Positions 47,426 to 60,897 of a stretch of 64,000 nt of DNA are shown here, piece by piece. The notes beneath the pieces were generated by a model. That model worked only from the letters and a program-made list of their open reading frames with translations. It ran no database searches and had not been told where the DNA came from. This DNA is from CAYPTB01 sp964413535 (lineage in GTDB: Bacteria > Planctomycetota > UBA1135 > GCA-002686595), in assembly GCA_964413535.1 (NCBI GenBank), contig CAYPTB010000039.1, positions 47,106 through 111,105 on the forward strand, read 5' to 3'. How positions within the stretch are numbered: position 1 is the first letter of the stretch; each line of letters opens with the position of its first letter. The position numbers were made by a program, and so were the translations under genes.

Positions 47426-47815
47426 ATGAAGCCCCCCCTGCTCCCCTTGCTCCTCGTCTCCTTCCTCGGGAGCGGTTGCGTGGCCGTGGCCGCCGCCGGC
47501 GTCGGCGCGGCCGCCACCTACGGAATCGTCAGCTTCAAGAACAACGAAGCATCGCGCGAGTTCGGCCAAGCCTCGGAGAAAGTCTGGAAGGCCTCGATCC
47601 AGGCGCTCAAGGCGCAGGACTACACGATCCAGGGCGTGCCCCTGCTCGACGGCCCGAAGGGCGAGATCGACGCCAGGGAAGCCGTCGTCACCGTCGAACG
47701 CCTGTCGCGCGCGTCGACGCAGGTCAGCGTGCGCGTCGGCACCTTCGACAGCGAAGCGAACCGCCGCGCCGCCAAGCTCGTGATCGACGAGATCGCACGC
47801 CGCCTCGGCGAGTAG
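47426..47815 (+). CDS. small DUF3568-type lipoprotein
   Basis: 129 residues. Lipobox SFLGSGCVAV (Cys about 18), followed by VAAAGVGAAATYGIVSF, a hydrophobic motif seen in the DUF3568 family. The mature part (SREFGQASEKVWKASIQALK, GEIDAREAVVTVERLSRAS, VSVRVGTFDSEANRRAAKLV) is a small alpha/beta domain. ATG at 47426. Role unknown; many such proteins are periplasmic envelope lipoproteins. Confidence 0.75.
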   Translation: MKPPLLPLLLVSFLGSGCVAVAAAGVGAAATYGIVSFKNNEASREFGQASEKVWKASIQALKAQDYTIQGVPLLDGPKGEIDAREAVVTVERLSRASTQVSVRVGTFDSEANRRAAKLVIDEIARRLGE

Positions 47816-47862
47816 ACGTCCGCGGGGGCGTCGTTCACCCGGCCAAGGCCCGAACAAGGAGC

Positions 47863-48939
47863 TCAGCAGGACGCGCGCTCGCCTGCCGGGGCGCTGCGCG
47901 TGGCCGCGCGGGATGCAAGCGCCTGCTCCATCTGCGCGAGCACGAGGTCGACGGGCAGGTCCTCCATGCAGATGTGGCGCGGCATCGTGCACTCCCGCTG
48001 GTTGCACGGCGCGCAGGGGGCGCCGACGCGCGCGATCGCGTGGTCGCCCCATGGGCCCGTGCGGCGTGGGTCGGCGGCGCCGAAGAGGATGACGCACGGC
48101 AGGCCGACGGCGGCGGCGAGGTGCATCGGGCCCGTGTCGAGGCCGACGAAGAGACGCGCGCGGCGTTCGAGGGCCCAGAGCTCGACGAGGCTCGTCGCGC
48201 CGACGAGGTCGCGCACGCGCGAGCCCTGCACGCCCTCGACGTCCGCGGGGAAGAGCCGCCGGTCGTCGGGGCCGCCGATCAGGCACACGGGCGCGTCGAA
48301 GCGCTCCGCGGCGGCGAGCGCGAGCTCGCCGAAGCGACCGGGCACCCAGCGGTTCGCGGGTTTGCTCGCGCCGAGGTTGACGAGGATCGGGGCGCCGCCG
48401 AGCTCGAGCACCAGGAGGTCGGCGCGGCGCTCGGCGGCGGGGTCGCTCGGTAGGACGTGCTCGGGCGATCGAGCGCGCAGTCCGAGGTGGCGCACGAAGT
48501 CCAGGTACTGCTGCACCATGTGCCGGTGCCGGTCGCCCGGCGCGACGCGCTCGGTCGTGAGGAGCCACGAGAGCTCCTTGCAGCGCGCGCGGTCGAAGCC
48601 GAGCACGCGCGGGGCGCCGGAGAGACGCGCGAAGAGCGCGCTCTTCGCGATACGCTGCAGGTCGAGCGCGAGCCCGTAGCGCTCCGCACGCAGCTCCTGC
48701 ATCAGGCGGCGGAGGCCCGCGAGGCCGCTGCCGCGCTTCCACAGATGGACGCGATCGACGCAGGGATTCCCGCGCACGAGCGGCGCCGCGAGGTCGTGCA
48801 CGACCCAGCCGACCTTCGGTCGCGGCTCTTCGCGCGCGAGCGCCGCCGCGACGACCAGCGCGTTCGCGACGTCACCGATGGCGCCGAGTCGGACGATCAG
48901 GATCTTGTCGGGCAGGATCGCGGGGGAACGCGCGGACAC
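47863..48939 (-). CDS. glycosyltransferase family 9 (heptosyltransferase-like)
   Basis: 358 residues. GT9 fold: KILIVRLGAIGDVANALVVAAAL (N-terminal motif with Arg and Asp), PNLGASKPANRWVPGRFGELA-like stretch at about 205-225, VCLIGGPDD, FVGLDTGPMHLAAAVGLPCVILFGAADPRRTGPWG (nucleotide-sugar site) and a cysteine tail (CAPCNQRECTMPRHICMEDL) that is typical of heptosyltransferases. It transfers heptose or a related sugar to lipid A core or similar envelope glycan. GTG at 48939 is the probable start. It stands alone, convergent with the small lipoprotein gene. Confidence 0.85.
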   Translation of the reverse strand: MSARSPAILPDKILIVRLGAIGDVANALVVAAALAREEPRPKVGWVVHDLAAPLVRGNPCVDRVHLWKRGSGLAGLRRLMQELRAERYGLALDLQRIAKSALFARLSGAPRVLGFDRARCKELSWLLTTERVAPGDRHRHMVQQYLDFVRHLGLRARSPEHVLPSDPAAERRADLLVLELGGAPILVNLGASKPANRWVPGRFGELALAAAERFDAPVCLIGGPDDRRLFPADVEGVQGSRVRDLVGATSLVELWALERRARLFVGLDTGPMHLAAAVGLPCVILFGAADPRRTGPWGDHAIARVGAPCAPCNQRECTMPRHICMEDLPVDLVLAQMEQALASRAATRSAPAGERASC

Positions 48940-49098
48940 GCGGGGAGGATACGGACCCACCGGGACGGCGGCCACCCGCGCTCCAGAGCTGCGAGAACGA
49001 CGCGGTCGGTTGGGGAAGTAGGTAGTGAGCGCGCCGTCCACGAACTCCGACGCGCTTCACTTGGAGGGCGCACCGAATCCGTGCGATGATCGCGTCCA

Positions 49099-51009
<1,911 letters not shown>

Positions 51010-51121
51010 CTCGCGCGCGGGCACGCAGGCAAGAGTGCCTTCTGCACGAGGATCACAGCGTTTTCGGAAGCGGTCGATCTCCCAGCTTCGGCGGCTCGCA
51101 CTGGGCCGGCGCCCGCAGTTC

Positions 51122-52228
51122 GTGGACAATGGCCGCGCTTTGACGGAGACGGGTGGAGCAGGCGGGTCGGAGCGCGTGGTGCGGCTCGGCCTGCGACTCG
51201 ATCGCGACGAAGGGCAGCGGCTCTTCGACGCGCTAGCCGAGCTCTCCGCGCCGGGCGACGCGGTCTTGGACCTGTCGGCGGTGCAGGGCTTCGACGGCTA
51301 CGGCGCGGCGGGACTCCTGCGGGCGCTCGACCTGGCGCAACGGCGCGAGCTGCGCGTCGCGCTGCGGTCTCCTTCCGCCGAGCTCGCGGAGCTCCTCGCG
51401 CACCTCGAGCTCCCCGAGCTCGAGAGCCGCCACGCCGGCACGCCGTGGATCGCGCACATCGGCGAGTACGTCCTGCCGTTCGTCGAGGGCTTCAAGGCCC
51501 AGTTCGTCCTGGTGGGCGAGACGGTCTACCTCTTGACGCTCGGGAACCTGCGCGGCCGCGGCGTCCGGCTCGATCGGTTCCTGCGCGAGTTCGTGCGCGC
51601 CGGGCTCGACGCGTTGCCGATCGTGTCGTTGATCTCGGCCTTGATCGGGATCGTGCTCGCGCTGCAGGCCGACGCGCAACTGCGCCAGTTCGGCGCGACG
51701 ATCTACGTCGCGGACCTGGTGAGCGTGTCCATCACGCGCGAGATCGGTCCGCTGCTGATCGGTCTGGTGGTCGCCGGGCGCACGGGCTCGGCCAACACCG
51801 CGGAGATCGGATCGATGGTCGTGTCCGAGGAGCTCGACTCGCTGCGCCAGATGGGCGTACAGCCGGCGAGCTACCTGTTCGTGCCCAAGGTCGCCGCCCT
51901 CGCGTTCGCGATGCCGTGCCTGGCCGTGATCGGCAGCGGGCTCGGCATCCTGTGCGGCGCGATCATCTGCGCGTCGATGTTCGGCCTCAACTTGACGACG
52001 TTCTTCGCCGAGGTACGCCAGGCGCTCGTCTGGGGCGACCTCGCGAGCTGCGTCTCGAAGTCGGTGATCTTCGGCTTCATCATCGGCTCGATCAGCTGCA
52101 ACCAGGGACAGGCGGTGCGAGCGGGCGCGACCGAAGTCGGGCGCCGGACGACGGCCTCCGTGGTCGTCTCCATCCTGTACATCATCGCCGCCGACACGAC
52201 CTTCACGTGGATCTTCCATGGCTCCTGA
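51122..52228 (+). CDS. mlaE: MlaE-family permease with N-terminal STAS domain
   Basis: About 368 residues. Residues about 16-110 form a STAS domain (RVVRLGLRLDRDEGQRLFDAL, AVLDLSAVQGFDGYGAAGLLRAL); in E. coli this is the separate protein MlaB. The C-terminal MlaE fold (about 120-368) shows FGATIYVADLVSVSITREIGPLLIGLVVAGRTGSANTAEIGSM, DSLRQMGVQP and AVRAGATEVG. It is the membrane core of a phospholipid ABC transporter. Start uncertain: GTG 51122, TTG 51140 or GTG 51035. The stop overlaps the mlaF start by 11 bp, showing tight coupling. Confidence 0.88.
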   Translation: MDNGRALTETGGAGGSERVVRLGLRLDRDEGQRLFDALAELSAPGDAVLDLSAVQGFDGYGAAGLLRALDLAQRRELRVALRSPSAELAELLAHLELPELESRHAGTPWIAHIGEYVLPFVEGFKAQFVLVGETVYLLTLGNLRGRGVRLDRFLREFVRAGLDALPIVSLISALIGIVLALQADAQLRQFGATIYVADLVSVSITREIGPLLIGLVVAGRTGSANTAEIGSMVVSEELDSLRQMGVQPASYLFVPKVAALAFAMPCLAVIGSGLGILCGAIICASMFGLNLTTFFAEVRQALVWGDLASCVSKSVIFGFIIGSISCNQGQAVRAGATEVGRRTTASVVVSILYIIAADTTFTWIFHGS

Positions 52229-53015
52229 GACGCTTCGACCGCTGATCGTCGCGGAGTCCGTGACCAAGTCGTTCAGGGACGAGGTCGCGGTCCAGTCGGT
52301 CGACCTCTCGATCGAGCGCGGCGAGATCTTCGTCCTGATGGGAACGAGCGGCTGCGGCAAGTCCACGCTGCTCAAGTGCCTGATCGGGCTGCTCGTCCCC
52401 GACGAGGGCGTGATCGAGATCGAAGGCGTCGACATCGTGCAGCTCGAGGAGGCGGAGCTCTACCCGATCCGGCGCAAGATGGGCGTGGCCTTCCAATCGG
52501 GCGCCCTGTTCCAGTCGCTGTCGGTCGCGGACAACGTCGCCTTCCCGCTCGTCGAGACGGCCGGTCTCCCGCGCGAGGAAGCGCGCTGGGTCGCCCACGT
52601 CAAGCTCTCCCAGGTCGGGCTCGGCGACGCGGGCGACAGGCTTCCCTCCGAGCTTTCGGGCGGGATGAAGAAGCGCGCGGCGATCGCCCGCGCCCTGGCC
52701 CTCGACCCCGCCATCCTATTCCTCGACGAACCCACCTCCGGCCTCGATCCCGTCACGTCGGCCGGGATCGACGAGCTCGTGCTGGACATCAACCGGACGT
52801 CGGGCACGACCATCTTCGTCGTCACCCACGACCTGCCCTCGGCGTTCGCGATCGCGACGCGCACCGCTCTCATGAGCAAGGGTAGGCTCTTGTCCGTCCA
52901 GCCCCCCGACGAGCTCCGGAACGACCCGACGCCCGAGATCGCCTCGTTCGTGAACCGCGAGGCGAGCCGGGCTCCGGCCGGCAAGGGACTCGCGAAACTC
53001 CTGGAGACGCAGTGA
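52218..53015 (+). CDS. mlaF: phospholipid ABC transporter ATP-binding protein MlaF
   Basis: 265 residues. Walker A GTSGCGKST, Q-loop in VAFQSGALFQSLSV, signature LSGGMKKRAAIARAL, Walker B ILFLDEPTSGLDP, H-loop TVVTHDL-like (IFVVTHDLPSAF). The Q-x-G-A-L-F segment and GGM signature are typical of the Mla/Ttg2A branch. ATG at 52218 overlaps the mlaE end by 11 bp. It hydrolyses ATP to move phospholipid between membranes. mlaD follows after 19 bp. Confidence 0.92.
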   Translation: MAPETLRPLIVAESVTKSFRDEVAVQSVDLSIERGEIFVLMGTSGCGKSTLLKCLIGLLVPDEGVIEIEGVDIVQLEEAELYPIRRKMGVAFQSGALFQSLSVADNVAFPLVETAGLPREEARWVAHVKLSQVGLGDAGDRLPSELSGGMKKRAAIARALALDPAILFLDEPTSGLDPVTSAGIDELVLDINRTSGTTIFVVTHDLPSAFAIATRTALMSKGRLLSVQPPDELRNDPTPEIASFVNREASRAPAGKGLAKLLETQ

Positions 53016-53034
53016 AGACACACGGCACGCGCCC

Positions 53035-54018
53035 ATGACCGTCGAACGCCGAGAAGCCGTGCAGGCGGGAGTCTTCGTGCTCGTGTCGCTGTCTGCGTTC
53101 GTGCTGTTCCTGGCCCTGTTGCTCGGTCGGCACCTCTTCCGCGACGTCTACACCTACACGACGATCTTCGACCGCACGATCGCGGGGCTCGATCCCGGTG
53201 CGGACGTGAAGTACCTCGGCGTGCCGGCCGGCAAGGTCACCGACATCCGCTTCCTGCCGGGGAGCTTCCCCAACGTGCAGGTCACGATGGACATCGCCGG
53301 ACACGTGCCGATCACCGAGAGCACGCGCGCGACGCTCGAGATCCAGGTGCTCACCGGAGTCGCGCACATCGAGCTCATCGGCGGCTTGGAGGGCGAGGGG
53401 AGGATCGAGCCCGGCGATCGGATCGAGTCGCAGGCGTCGAACTTCGAGCGCATCTCGAAGAGCTTGCCGCTCGTGGCGGAGGGTCTCCCGGACCTGCTCG
53501 CGCGCATGGAGTCGGCCGTCGCGAACATCGAGACGTTCTTCGGCCCGGAGACCCAGGAGCGGGTAGGCCGCGCGCTCGAGGCCGTCGATGGGGGGATGGT
53601 GGCCGTGGAAGCCGCTCTCGATCGCGCGTCGAGCGCGATCGGGAACGAGGCGCGCGCGATCTCGAGCACGGCCGAGGTCGAGATGCGCGCCACGGGCCAG
53701 TCCGCACGCGAAACGCTCGCGGGCATGCGGACCGATCTCGCGCGGACGCTCGAAGAGTTTCGCGGCGTCTTCGCCGGCGCGGACGCGCAGGCCGCGTGGT
53801 CGGACCTCCAGCGCTCCAGCGTGCTCCTGGTCTCCGCGCTCGAACGCGCGGACGGCGCTCTGGCGCGCGTCGAGCTCGTGCTCGACGACGACGTGCTCGA
53901 CGACCTGCGCCGCGCCGTGCGCGAGGCTTCCGAGCTCTTCGGCGACCTCGGGCGCGATCCCGGCCGCTTGCTCTCCGATCCCCCCCGCGAGCGCCGCATA
54001 CCCGACCCCGACCGATGA
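53035..54018 (+). CDS. mlaD: MCE-domain substrate-binding subunit MlaD
   Basis: 327 residues. Membrane anchor at about 7-32 (AVQAGVFVLVSLSAFVLFLALLL), then MCE domain (about 38-125) with TTIFDRTIAGLDPGADVKYLGVPAGKV and VTMDIAGHVPITESTRATLEIQVLTGVAHIELIGG. The C-terminal half (about 145-320) is long helical coiled-coil-like, more as in MlaD homologues that form a tunnel (Pqi-like) than in the E. coli MlaD (about 180 residues). It forms a ring that carries lipid in the periplasm. The stop overlaps the lipoprotein gene ATG (ATGA). Confidence 0.9.
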   Translation: MTVERREAVQAGVFVLVSLSAFVLFLALLLGRHLFRDVYTYTTIFDRTIAGLDPGADVKYLGVPAGKVTDIRFLPGSFPNVQVTMDIAGHVPITESTRATLEIQVLTGVAHIELIGGLEGEGRIEPGDRIESQASNFERISKSLPLVAEGLPDLLARMESAVANIETFFGPETQERVGRALEAVDGGMVAVEAALDRASSAIGNEARAISSTAEVEMRATGQSARETLAGMRTDLARTLEEFRGVFAGADAQAAWSDLQRSSVLLVSALERADGALARVELVLDDDVLDDLRRAVREASELFGDLGRDPGRLLSDPPRERRIPDPDR

Positions 54019-54638
54019 GAGACACGATCTGCGACGCGACGTCCGGGCTTGCGGCGGCGATCCTGCTCGCCGTCCTCACGACGGGCTGCTTGGGCGGACG
54101 CGCCCTCGAGCCCGTGCGCCTCTTCTCCCCGCAGCTCGAGCCCACGCCCGCGACGGCGCCGCTCGACGTGGAGCTCGTGATCGGTGCCTTCAGCGCCGCT
54201 CCCGCCCTCGACGACGCGCGCCTGCTCGCGCGCATCTCGCCCGAGGAGATCGAGTACTACGTCCACCACCGCTGGGTCGCGCCGCCCGCGCGGCTCCTGC
54301 GCCACGAGCTCGCCCGCGCCCTGCGGCCGGCCTTCGCGCGGGTGGAGCTCGGCGGCCCGGGCACACACGAGCTCTCCGCGCACGTCCTGCACTTCGAGGA
54401 AGTCGACGAGGGCGAAGCCTGGTTCGGAAGGGTCGCCGTGCGCTTCACCCTGGTCGAATCCGCCACGGGCCAGGTGCTCTCGCGCCGCACGCTCGAGGCG
54501 AAACCGCGCGCGGACGAGCGCAACCCCGCGGCGGTCGTGCGCGCCCTGCGCCTCGGACTGCAAGAGGTGACCGCGGCACTCGTGGCCGACGTTCGCGAGA
54601 GCACGGCCCCCCGCTCGGAGGCCGATCGATCAGAATGA
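54015..54638 (+). CDS. ABC-type transport auxiliary lipoprotein (PqiC-like)
   Basis: 207 residues. Signal with lipobox (ILLAVLTTGCLGGRALEP; Cys about 25). The mature protein resembles ABC_trans_aux lipoproteins (LEPVRLFSPQLEPTPATAPLDVELVIGAF, EIEYYVHHRWVAPPARLLRHELARAL, SAHVLHFEEVDEGEAWFGRVAVRFTLV), which dock at the outer membrane as the periplasmic/outer-membrane partner of MCE systems. ATG overlaps mlaD by 4 bp. The operon lacks mlaC and mlaA, so this protein may do part of their job. Confidence 0.82.
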   Translation: MRDTICDATSGLAAAILLAVLTTGCLGGRALEPVRLFSPQLEPTPATAPLDVELVIGAFSAAPALDDARLLARISPEEIEYYVHHRWVAPPARLLRHELARALRPAFARVELGGPGTHELSAHVLHFEEVDEGEAWFGRVAVRFTLVESATGQVLSRRTLEAKPRADERNPAAVVRALRLGLQEVTAALVADVRESTAPRSEADRSE

Positions 54639-54713
54639 CGCGGGTCTCGGTCCGCGGGTCCCACTCGTCGTTCGGGACTCCACCCTGACGGGGATCACAG
54701 AGGGGAGCAAGCC

Positions 54714-55373
54714 ATGGAAGTCATGACGGTCGACGTGGGCGGAAGCAACGTGAAGGTCCTCACGAGCGGACGGAGCCGCGAGGAAATTCGGCGCAAGGAG
54801 TCGGGCCCGACGATGGGACCGAGCGAGATGGTCGCGCGCGCCCGCGAGCTCGCCGACGGTTGGTCGTACGACGTCATCGCCATCGGCTATCCCGGTCCGG
54901 TGCGCGACGACAAGCCCGCGCTCGATCCGAAGAACCTCGCGCCCGGCTGGGTCGGCTTCGACTTCGAGCGCGCCTTCGGCAAGCCGGTGCGCATGGTGAA
55001 CGACGCGGCGATGCAGGCCTTCGGCAGCTACGAGGGCGGCAAGATGTTGTTCCTGGGCCTCGGCACGGGTCTCGGTTCGGCGCTCGTCGCCGACGACGTG
55101 CTGATGCCGCTCGAGCTCGCGCACCTGCCCTTCAAGAAGGGCAAGACCTACGAGGACTTCGCGGGCGAGCGCGCGCTGAAGAGCCGCGGCAAGAAGAAGT
55201 GGCGCGAGACGGTCGCGGAGATCACGGACGTCCTCGCCAAAGCCTTGCTGGTCGATTACGTCGTGCTCGGCGGAGGCAACGTCCGCCACCTCGAAGAGCT
55301 CCCGCCGGGCTGTCGGCGCGGCGACAACGCGAACGCGTTCACGGGCGGTTTCCGACTCTGGGGAGTGCACTGA
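54714..55373 (+). CDS. ROK-family kinase, polyphosphate-glucokinase-like
   Basis: 219 residues; ATG with GGGGAGCAAG upstream. N-terminal phosphate loop VDVGGSNVKVLTSGRS, catalytic VNDAAMQAFG (Asp base), nucleotide site LGLGTGLGSALVADD, sugar loop MPLELAHLP, then KGKTYEDFAGERALKSRGKK, as in PPGK-type enzymes. It is at the short end (polyphosphate glucokinases about 250 residues). The ROK cysteine zinc site is absent. It phosphorylates glucose, or an analogue, from ATP or polyphosphate. The glucosidase gene starts 1 bp after the stop, which implies joint expression. Confidence 0.82.
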   Translation: MEVMTVDVGGSNVKVLTSGRSREEIRRKESGPTMGPSEMVARARELADGWSYDVIAIGYPGPVRDDKPALDPKNLAPGWVGFDFERAFGKPVRMVNDAAMQAFGSYEGGKMLFLGLGTGLGSALVADDVLMPLELAHLPFKKGKTYEDFAGERALKSRGKKKWRETVAEITDVLAKALLVDYVVLGGGNVRHLEELPPGCRRGDNANAFTGGFRLWGVH

Positions 55374-55374
55374 C

Positions 55375-58095
<2,721 letters not shown>

Positions 58096-58157
58096 ACGAA
58101 CGCCTTCCGCACGGACGTTTCGCTTCGGAGCTCGGCGAGGGCTACAAAGGGCGGCGC

Positions 58158-60167
58158 ATGGTCGTCGAAGCGAACCCCGGCGCAGGGCGCAGCCTTGCCG
58201 CGCGCGCGCTCCTGCGCTCGATCGTCCCGCCCGCCGCGTGTCTGATCGTCGCCGCCGGCACTTGGATGGCTTGCGCGGAGAAGGAGATCTCGGGCGACCC
58301 CGAGCCCTCCGAATTCCCTCCCACGGCGAGGATGCACACGGTACAGGATCTGCGCGCCGACCTCGCGGCGCCCCGGCATGCGTCGGACGGCGGCGGGCGG
58401 GCGTGGCTCGAGGACGGTCCGACGGAGGTCGTGATCTCGACGCGCCACCGCTGGACGATCGTGTACGAGGCGGGCCCGCTCGGCGTGGCGCAGGGCGGGA
58501 CCGTGTTCTTCCTGACCTCGCCCTTCTGGGGCTGGGACGACTGGCCCCAACCCGATTATCCCGACGCTCCCGGCTACACGGAGGTCTCGACGGAGGCGGA
58601 AGGCGTGGAGCTCGAGGCGCGCGCGCTCGACCGGAACATGCTGGGCGTCGAGATCGGCGGGCGCGCGCTGCGCGAGGGCGAGCGGATCCGCTTCGTCTAC
58701 GGCGCGGGCGAGATCGGCGCGCTCGCGGACAAGTTCGGCGAGCGCGGATCCACGTTCTGGGTCGCGGTGGACGGCGACGGCGACGGCGTGCGCAAGGTGC
58801 TCGACGAGTGTCCGAGCGTCGACGTCCTTCCGGGGCCGCCGGCCGGTCTGTGGATGACCGTCCCGAGCGTCGTGGGCGTCGGCGAGGAGGCACGCGTCGC
58901 CGTCGCGTTGCTCGACCGGCGCGGGAACGCGTGGGTCGACTGGTCGGGCGACGTCGTGTTCACGGACGTTCCGGAGGGCCTCGTGTTGCCCGAGCGCGTG
59001 ACGCTCGGTCCGCGCGAAAGATCGGCGACGGTCGCGCTCGCGCGCGTCGAGGCCGCCGGGCTCTACCACCTCGAGGCGCGGCTCGATCCGCCGCTCCCCG
59101 GCACACCCGACGACTTCGCGTACGAGAGCAATCCCATGCTCGCGAGCTCCGAGACGCCGCTGCGCGTCTTGTGGGCCGACCTGCACGGACACTCGCAGCT
59201 CTCCGACGGCACGGGCACGCCGGAGGACTTCTACCGCTACGCGCGCGACGTCGCCGCGCTCGACGTGGCCGCGCTCACCGACCACGACCACTGGGGCGTG
59301 CGCTTCCTCGACCAGAGCCCGGAGATCTGGGCGGAGATCGGGCGCGTGACGGCCGAGTTCCACGAGCCCGGGCGCTTCGTGACGCTGCTCGGCTACGAGT
59401 GGACGAGCTGGATCTACGGGCACCGGCACGTCTTGTACTTCGAGGACGAGGGCGAGCTGCATTCCTCGGTGGATCCGGCGAAGGAGACTCCCGCGCAACT
59501 CTGGGACGCGCTGCGCGGCCAGTCCGCGCTCACCTTCGCGCACCACTCCGCCGGCGGACCGATCGCCACGGACTGGAGCTTCGCGCCCGATCCCGTGCTC
59601 GAGCCGGTGACGGAGGTCGTGTCGGTGCACGGGAGCAGCGAGGCCATGGACTCGCCGGGCCTGATCCACAGCCCGCTCGACGGCAACTTCGTGCGCGACG
59701 TGCTCGACCGCGGCTTCCGTTTCGGGTTCATCGGCAGCGGAGATTCCCACGACGGCCATCCCGGCCTCACCCACCTCGCCGGACAATCGGGCGGCCTCGC
59801 CGCCATCCTGGCCGACGAGCCGACGCGCGAGAGCGTGCTCGCCGCCCTGCGCGCGCGCCGCGTCTTCGCGACGAACGGCGAGCGCATCCTCCTGCGCGCC
59901 TCGCTCGGCGGCCACCGCATGGGCGCAACCCTCCCCGCCGCCGAGGCAGGCAAGCTCGAGCTGCGCGTCCACGTGATTGGAACCGCGCCGATCGAGCTCG
60001 TGGAGATCGTGAAGACCGGCGACATCGTCGCCATCGACTGCGCCGGCGAGCGCGAAGTCGCGCTCCCCCCGCTCGCGATGGAGCTCGCCTCCGGCGAGTA
60101 CCTCTACGTCCGCGTGCGCCAGACGACCGGCGGCCTCGCCTGGTCGAGCCCGTTCTACGTGGAGTGA
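58158..60167 (+). CDS. PHP-domain/DUF3604 lipoprotein
   Basis: 669 residues. Signal peptide (about 15-40) with lipobox TWMAC; ATG with AAGG upstream. The first half contains beta-sandwich-like regions and one calcium-type motif (VAVDGDGDGVRKVLDECPS, about 205-220). The C-terminal third matches the DUF3604/PHP metallo-hydrolase fold: WADLHGHSQLSDGTGTPEDFY, DVAALTDHDHWG, TLLGYEWTSWIYGHRHVLYF, FAHHSAGGP, IGSGDSHDGHPG. PHP enzymes use a trinuclear metal centre to cleave phosphoesters. A secreted lipid-anchored PHP protein is unusual; substrate unknown. Confidence 0.82.
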   Translation: MVVEANPGAGRSLAARALLRSIVPPAACLIVAAGTWMACAEKEISGDPEPSEFPPTARMHTVQDLRADLAAPRHASDGGGRAWLEDGPTEVVISTRHRWTIVYEAGPLGVAQGGTVFFLTSPFWGWDDWPQPDYPDAPGYTEVSTEAEGVELEARALDRNMLGVEIGGRALREGERIRFVYGAGEIGALADKFGERGSTFWVAVDGDGDGVRKVLDECPSVDVLPGPPAGLWMTVPSVVGVGEEARVAVALLDRRGNAWVDWSGDVVFTDVPEGLVLPERVTLGPRERSATVALARVEAAGLYHLEARLDPPLPGTPDDFAYESNPMLASSETPLRVLWADLHGHSQLSDGTGTPEDFYRYARDVAALDVAALTDHDHWGVRFLDQSPEIWAEIGRVTAEFHEPGRFVTLLGYEWTSWIYGHRHVLYFEDEGELHSSVDPAKETPAQLWDALRGQSALTFAHHSAGGPIATDWSFAPDPVLEPVTEVVSVHGSSEAMDSPGLIHSPLDGNFVRDVLDRGFRFGFIGSGDSHDGHPGLTHLAGQSGGLAAILADEPTRESVLAALRARRVFATNGERILLRASLGGHRMGATLPAAEAGKLELRVHVIGTAPIELVEIVKTGDIVAIDCAGEREVALPPLAMELASGEYLYVRVRQTTGGLAWSSPFYVE

Positions 60168-60254
60168 GGGGTCAGTCCCGGACAACCGCCGTCTCTTACC
60201 ACTGTTGGTCGAGGTCACGGTGGGGCCGAATTCGTCGATCGAGAATGCGATCTA

Positions 60255-60575
60255 ATGAATGATCGAGCAGTAGCAAATCAACTTCGCTCTCGCTTTAGGC
60301 ACAAAGCGATAGCGCCGGATACACTGTTCCTTCTTACAGCGGAGGATGCTCTCCAATTCCTAGAGGAAGCCAGGGGCTTGGGTCTAACTATCATGGGGGT
60401 CGACGGGTTCGCAATAACGGACGCTGGTGCATATCAGCCTCACCAAGAATTCAGTAACGACGTCGCTGATGTTATTGGTCACGAAGAGCTGTTTCTTGAA
60501 AAAACGAGACGATTGATACGGCGCGGCGGAGAATGTGGTATTAGATTCGAGGTCGTCCTAGCGGAATCACCATGA
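60255..60575 (+). CDS. orphan immunity-type protein (colicin E5 immunity-like)
   Basis: 106 residues, about 50% GC in contrast to about 70% around it, so probably acquired. ALQFLEEARGLGLTIMGVDGFAITDAGAYQPHQEFSND resembles the pattern of colicin E5 immunity protein (E-A-x-K-x-G-L-x-I-L-G-I-D-G) and other small immunity proteins from memory of the family; the rest is unfamiliar. It lies just before the Rhs cassette but has no toxin directly upstream, so it is interpreted as an orphan immunity gene left from an earlier cassette. The stop overlaps the next ATG (ATGA). Confidence 0.55.
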   Translation: MNDRAVANQLRSRFRHKAIAPDTLFLLTAEDALQFLEEARGLGLTIMGVDGFAITDAGAYQPHQEFSNDVADVIGHEELFLEKTRRLIRRGGECGIRFEVVLAESP

Positions 60576-60778
60576 GTGATGTCGGGGAAGTAGGAAGTGC
60601 AGTCACCCGCTCACGCGTGCTGCGAAGGAGTCTCTGGGTGGACCACCGCATTGCGACGATGCGGCACGGGGAGCAAGATGCGGCCCGCTCAATCGTGGCT
60701 CGCTCCTTGATGCCATTGCCAACCTTTTTCGAGGTAGTTCCGTACGCGCCCGGTGATCCCGTGTCAGTTGTCTGTTGA
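60572..60778 (+). CDS. short hypothetical protein, doubtful
   Basis: 68 residues, ATG overlapping the upstream stop (ATGA at 60572). The translation (RRSLWVDHRIATMRHGEQDA, FFEVVPYAPGDPVSVVC) has no recognised family and no ribosome site beyond the overlap. It may be a gene fragment, a vestigial toxin C-terminus or non-coding. Confidence 0.25.
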   Translation: MSDVGEVGSAVTRSRVLRRSLWVDHRIATMRHGEQDAARSIVARSLMPLPTFFEVVPYAPGDPVSVVC

Positions 60779-60897
60779 CTGAGAGGCGAGCGAGGTCGGA
60801 AGTCTTAGCTCTTGTTACTGGCGTCCTGCTCTCCGGCCCAGGCCCAGGGCGTGAGCCGTTTGATCTGCAAGGTAGGCAGAATGTCCAAGATCCACGA

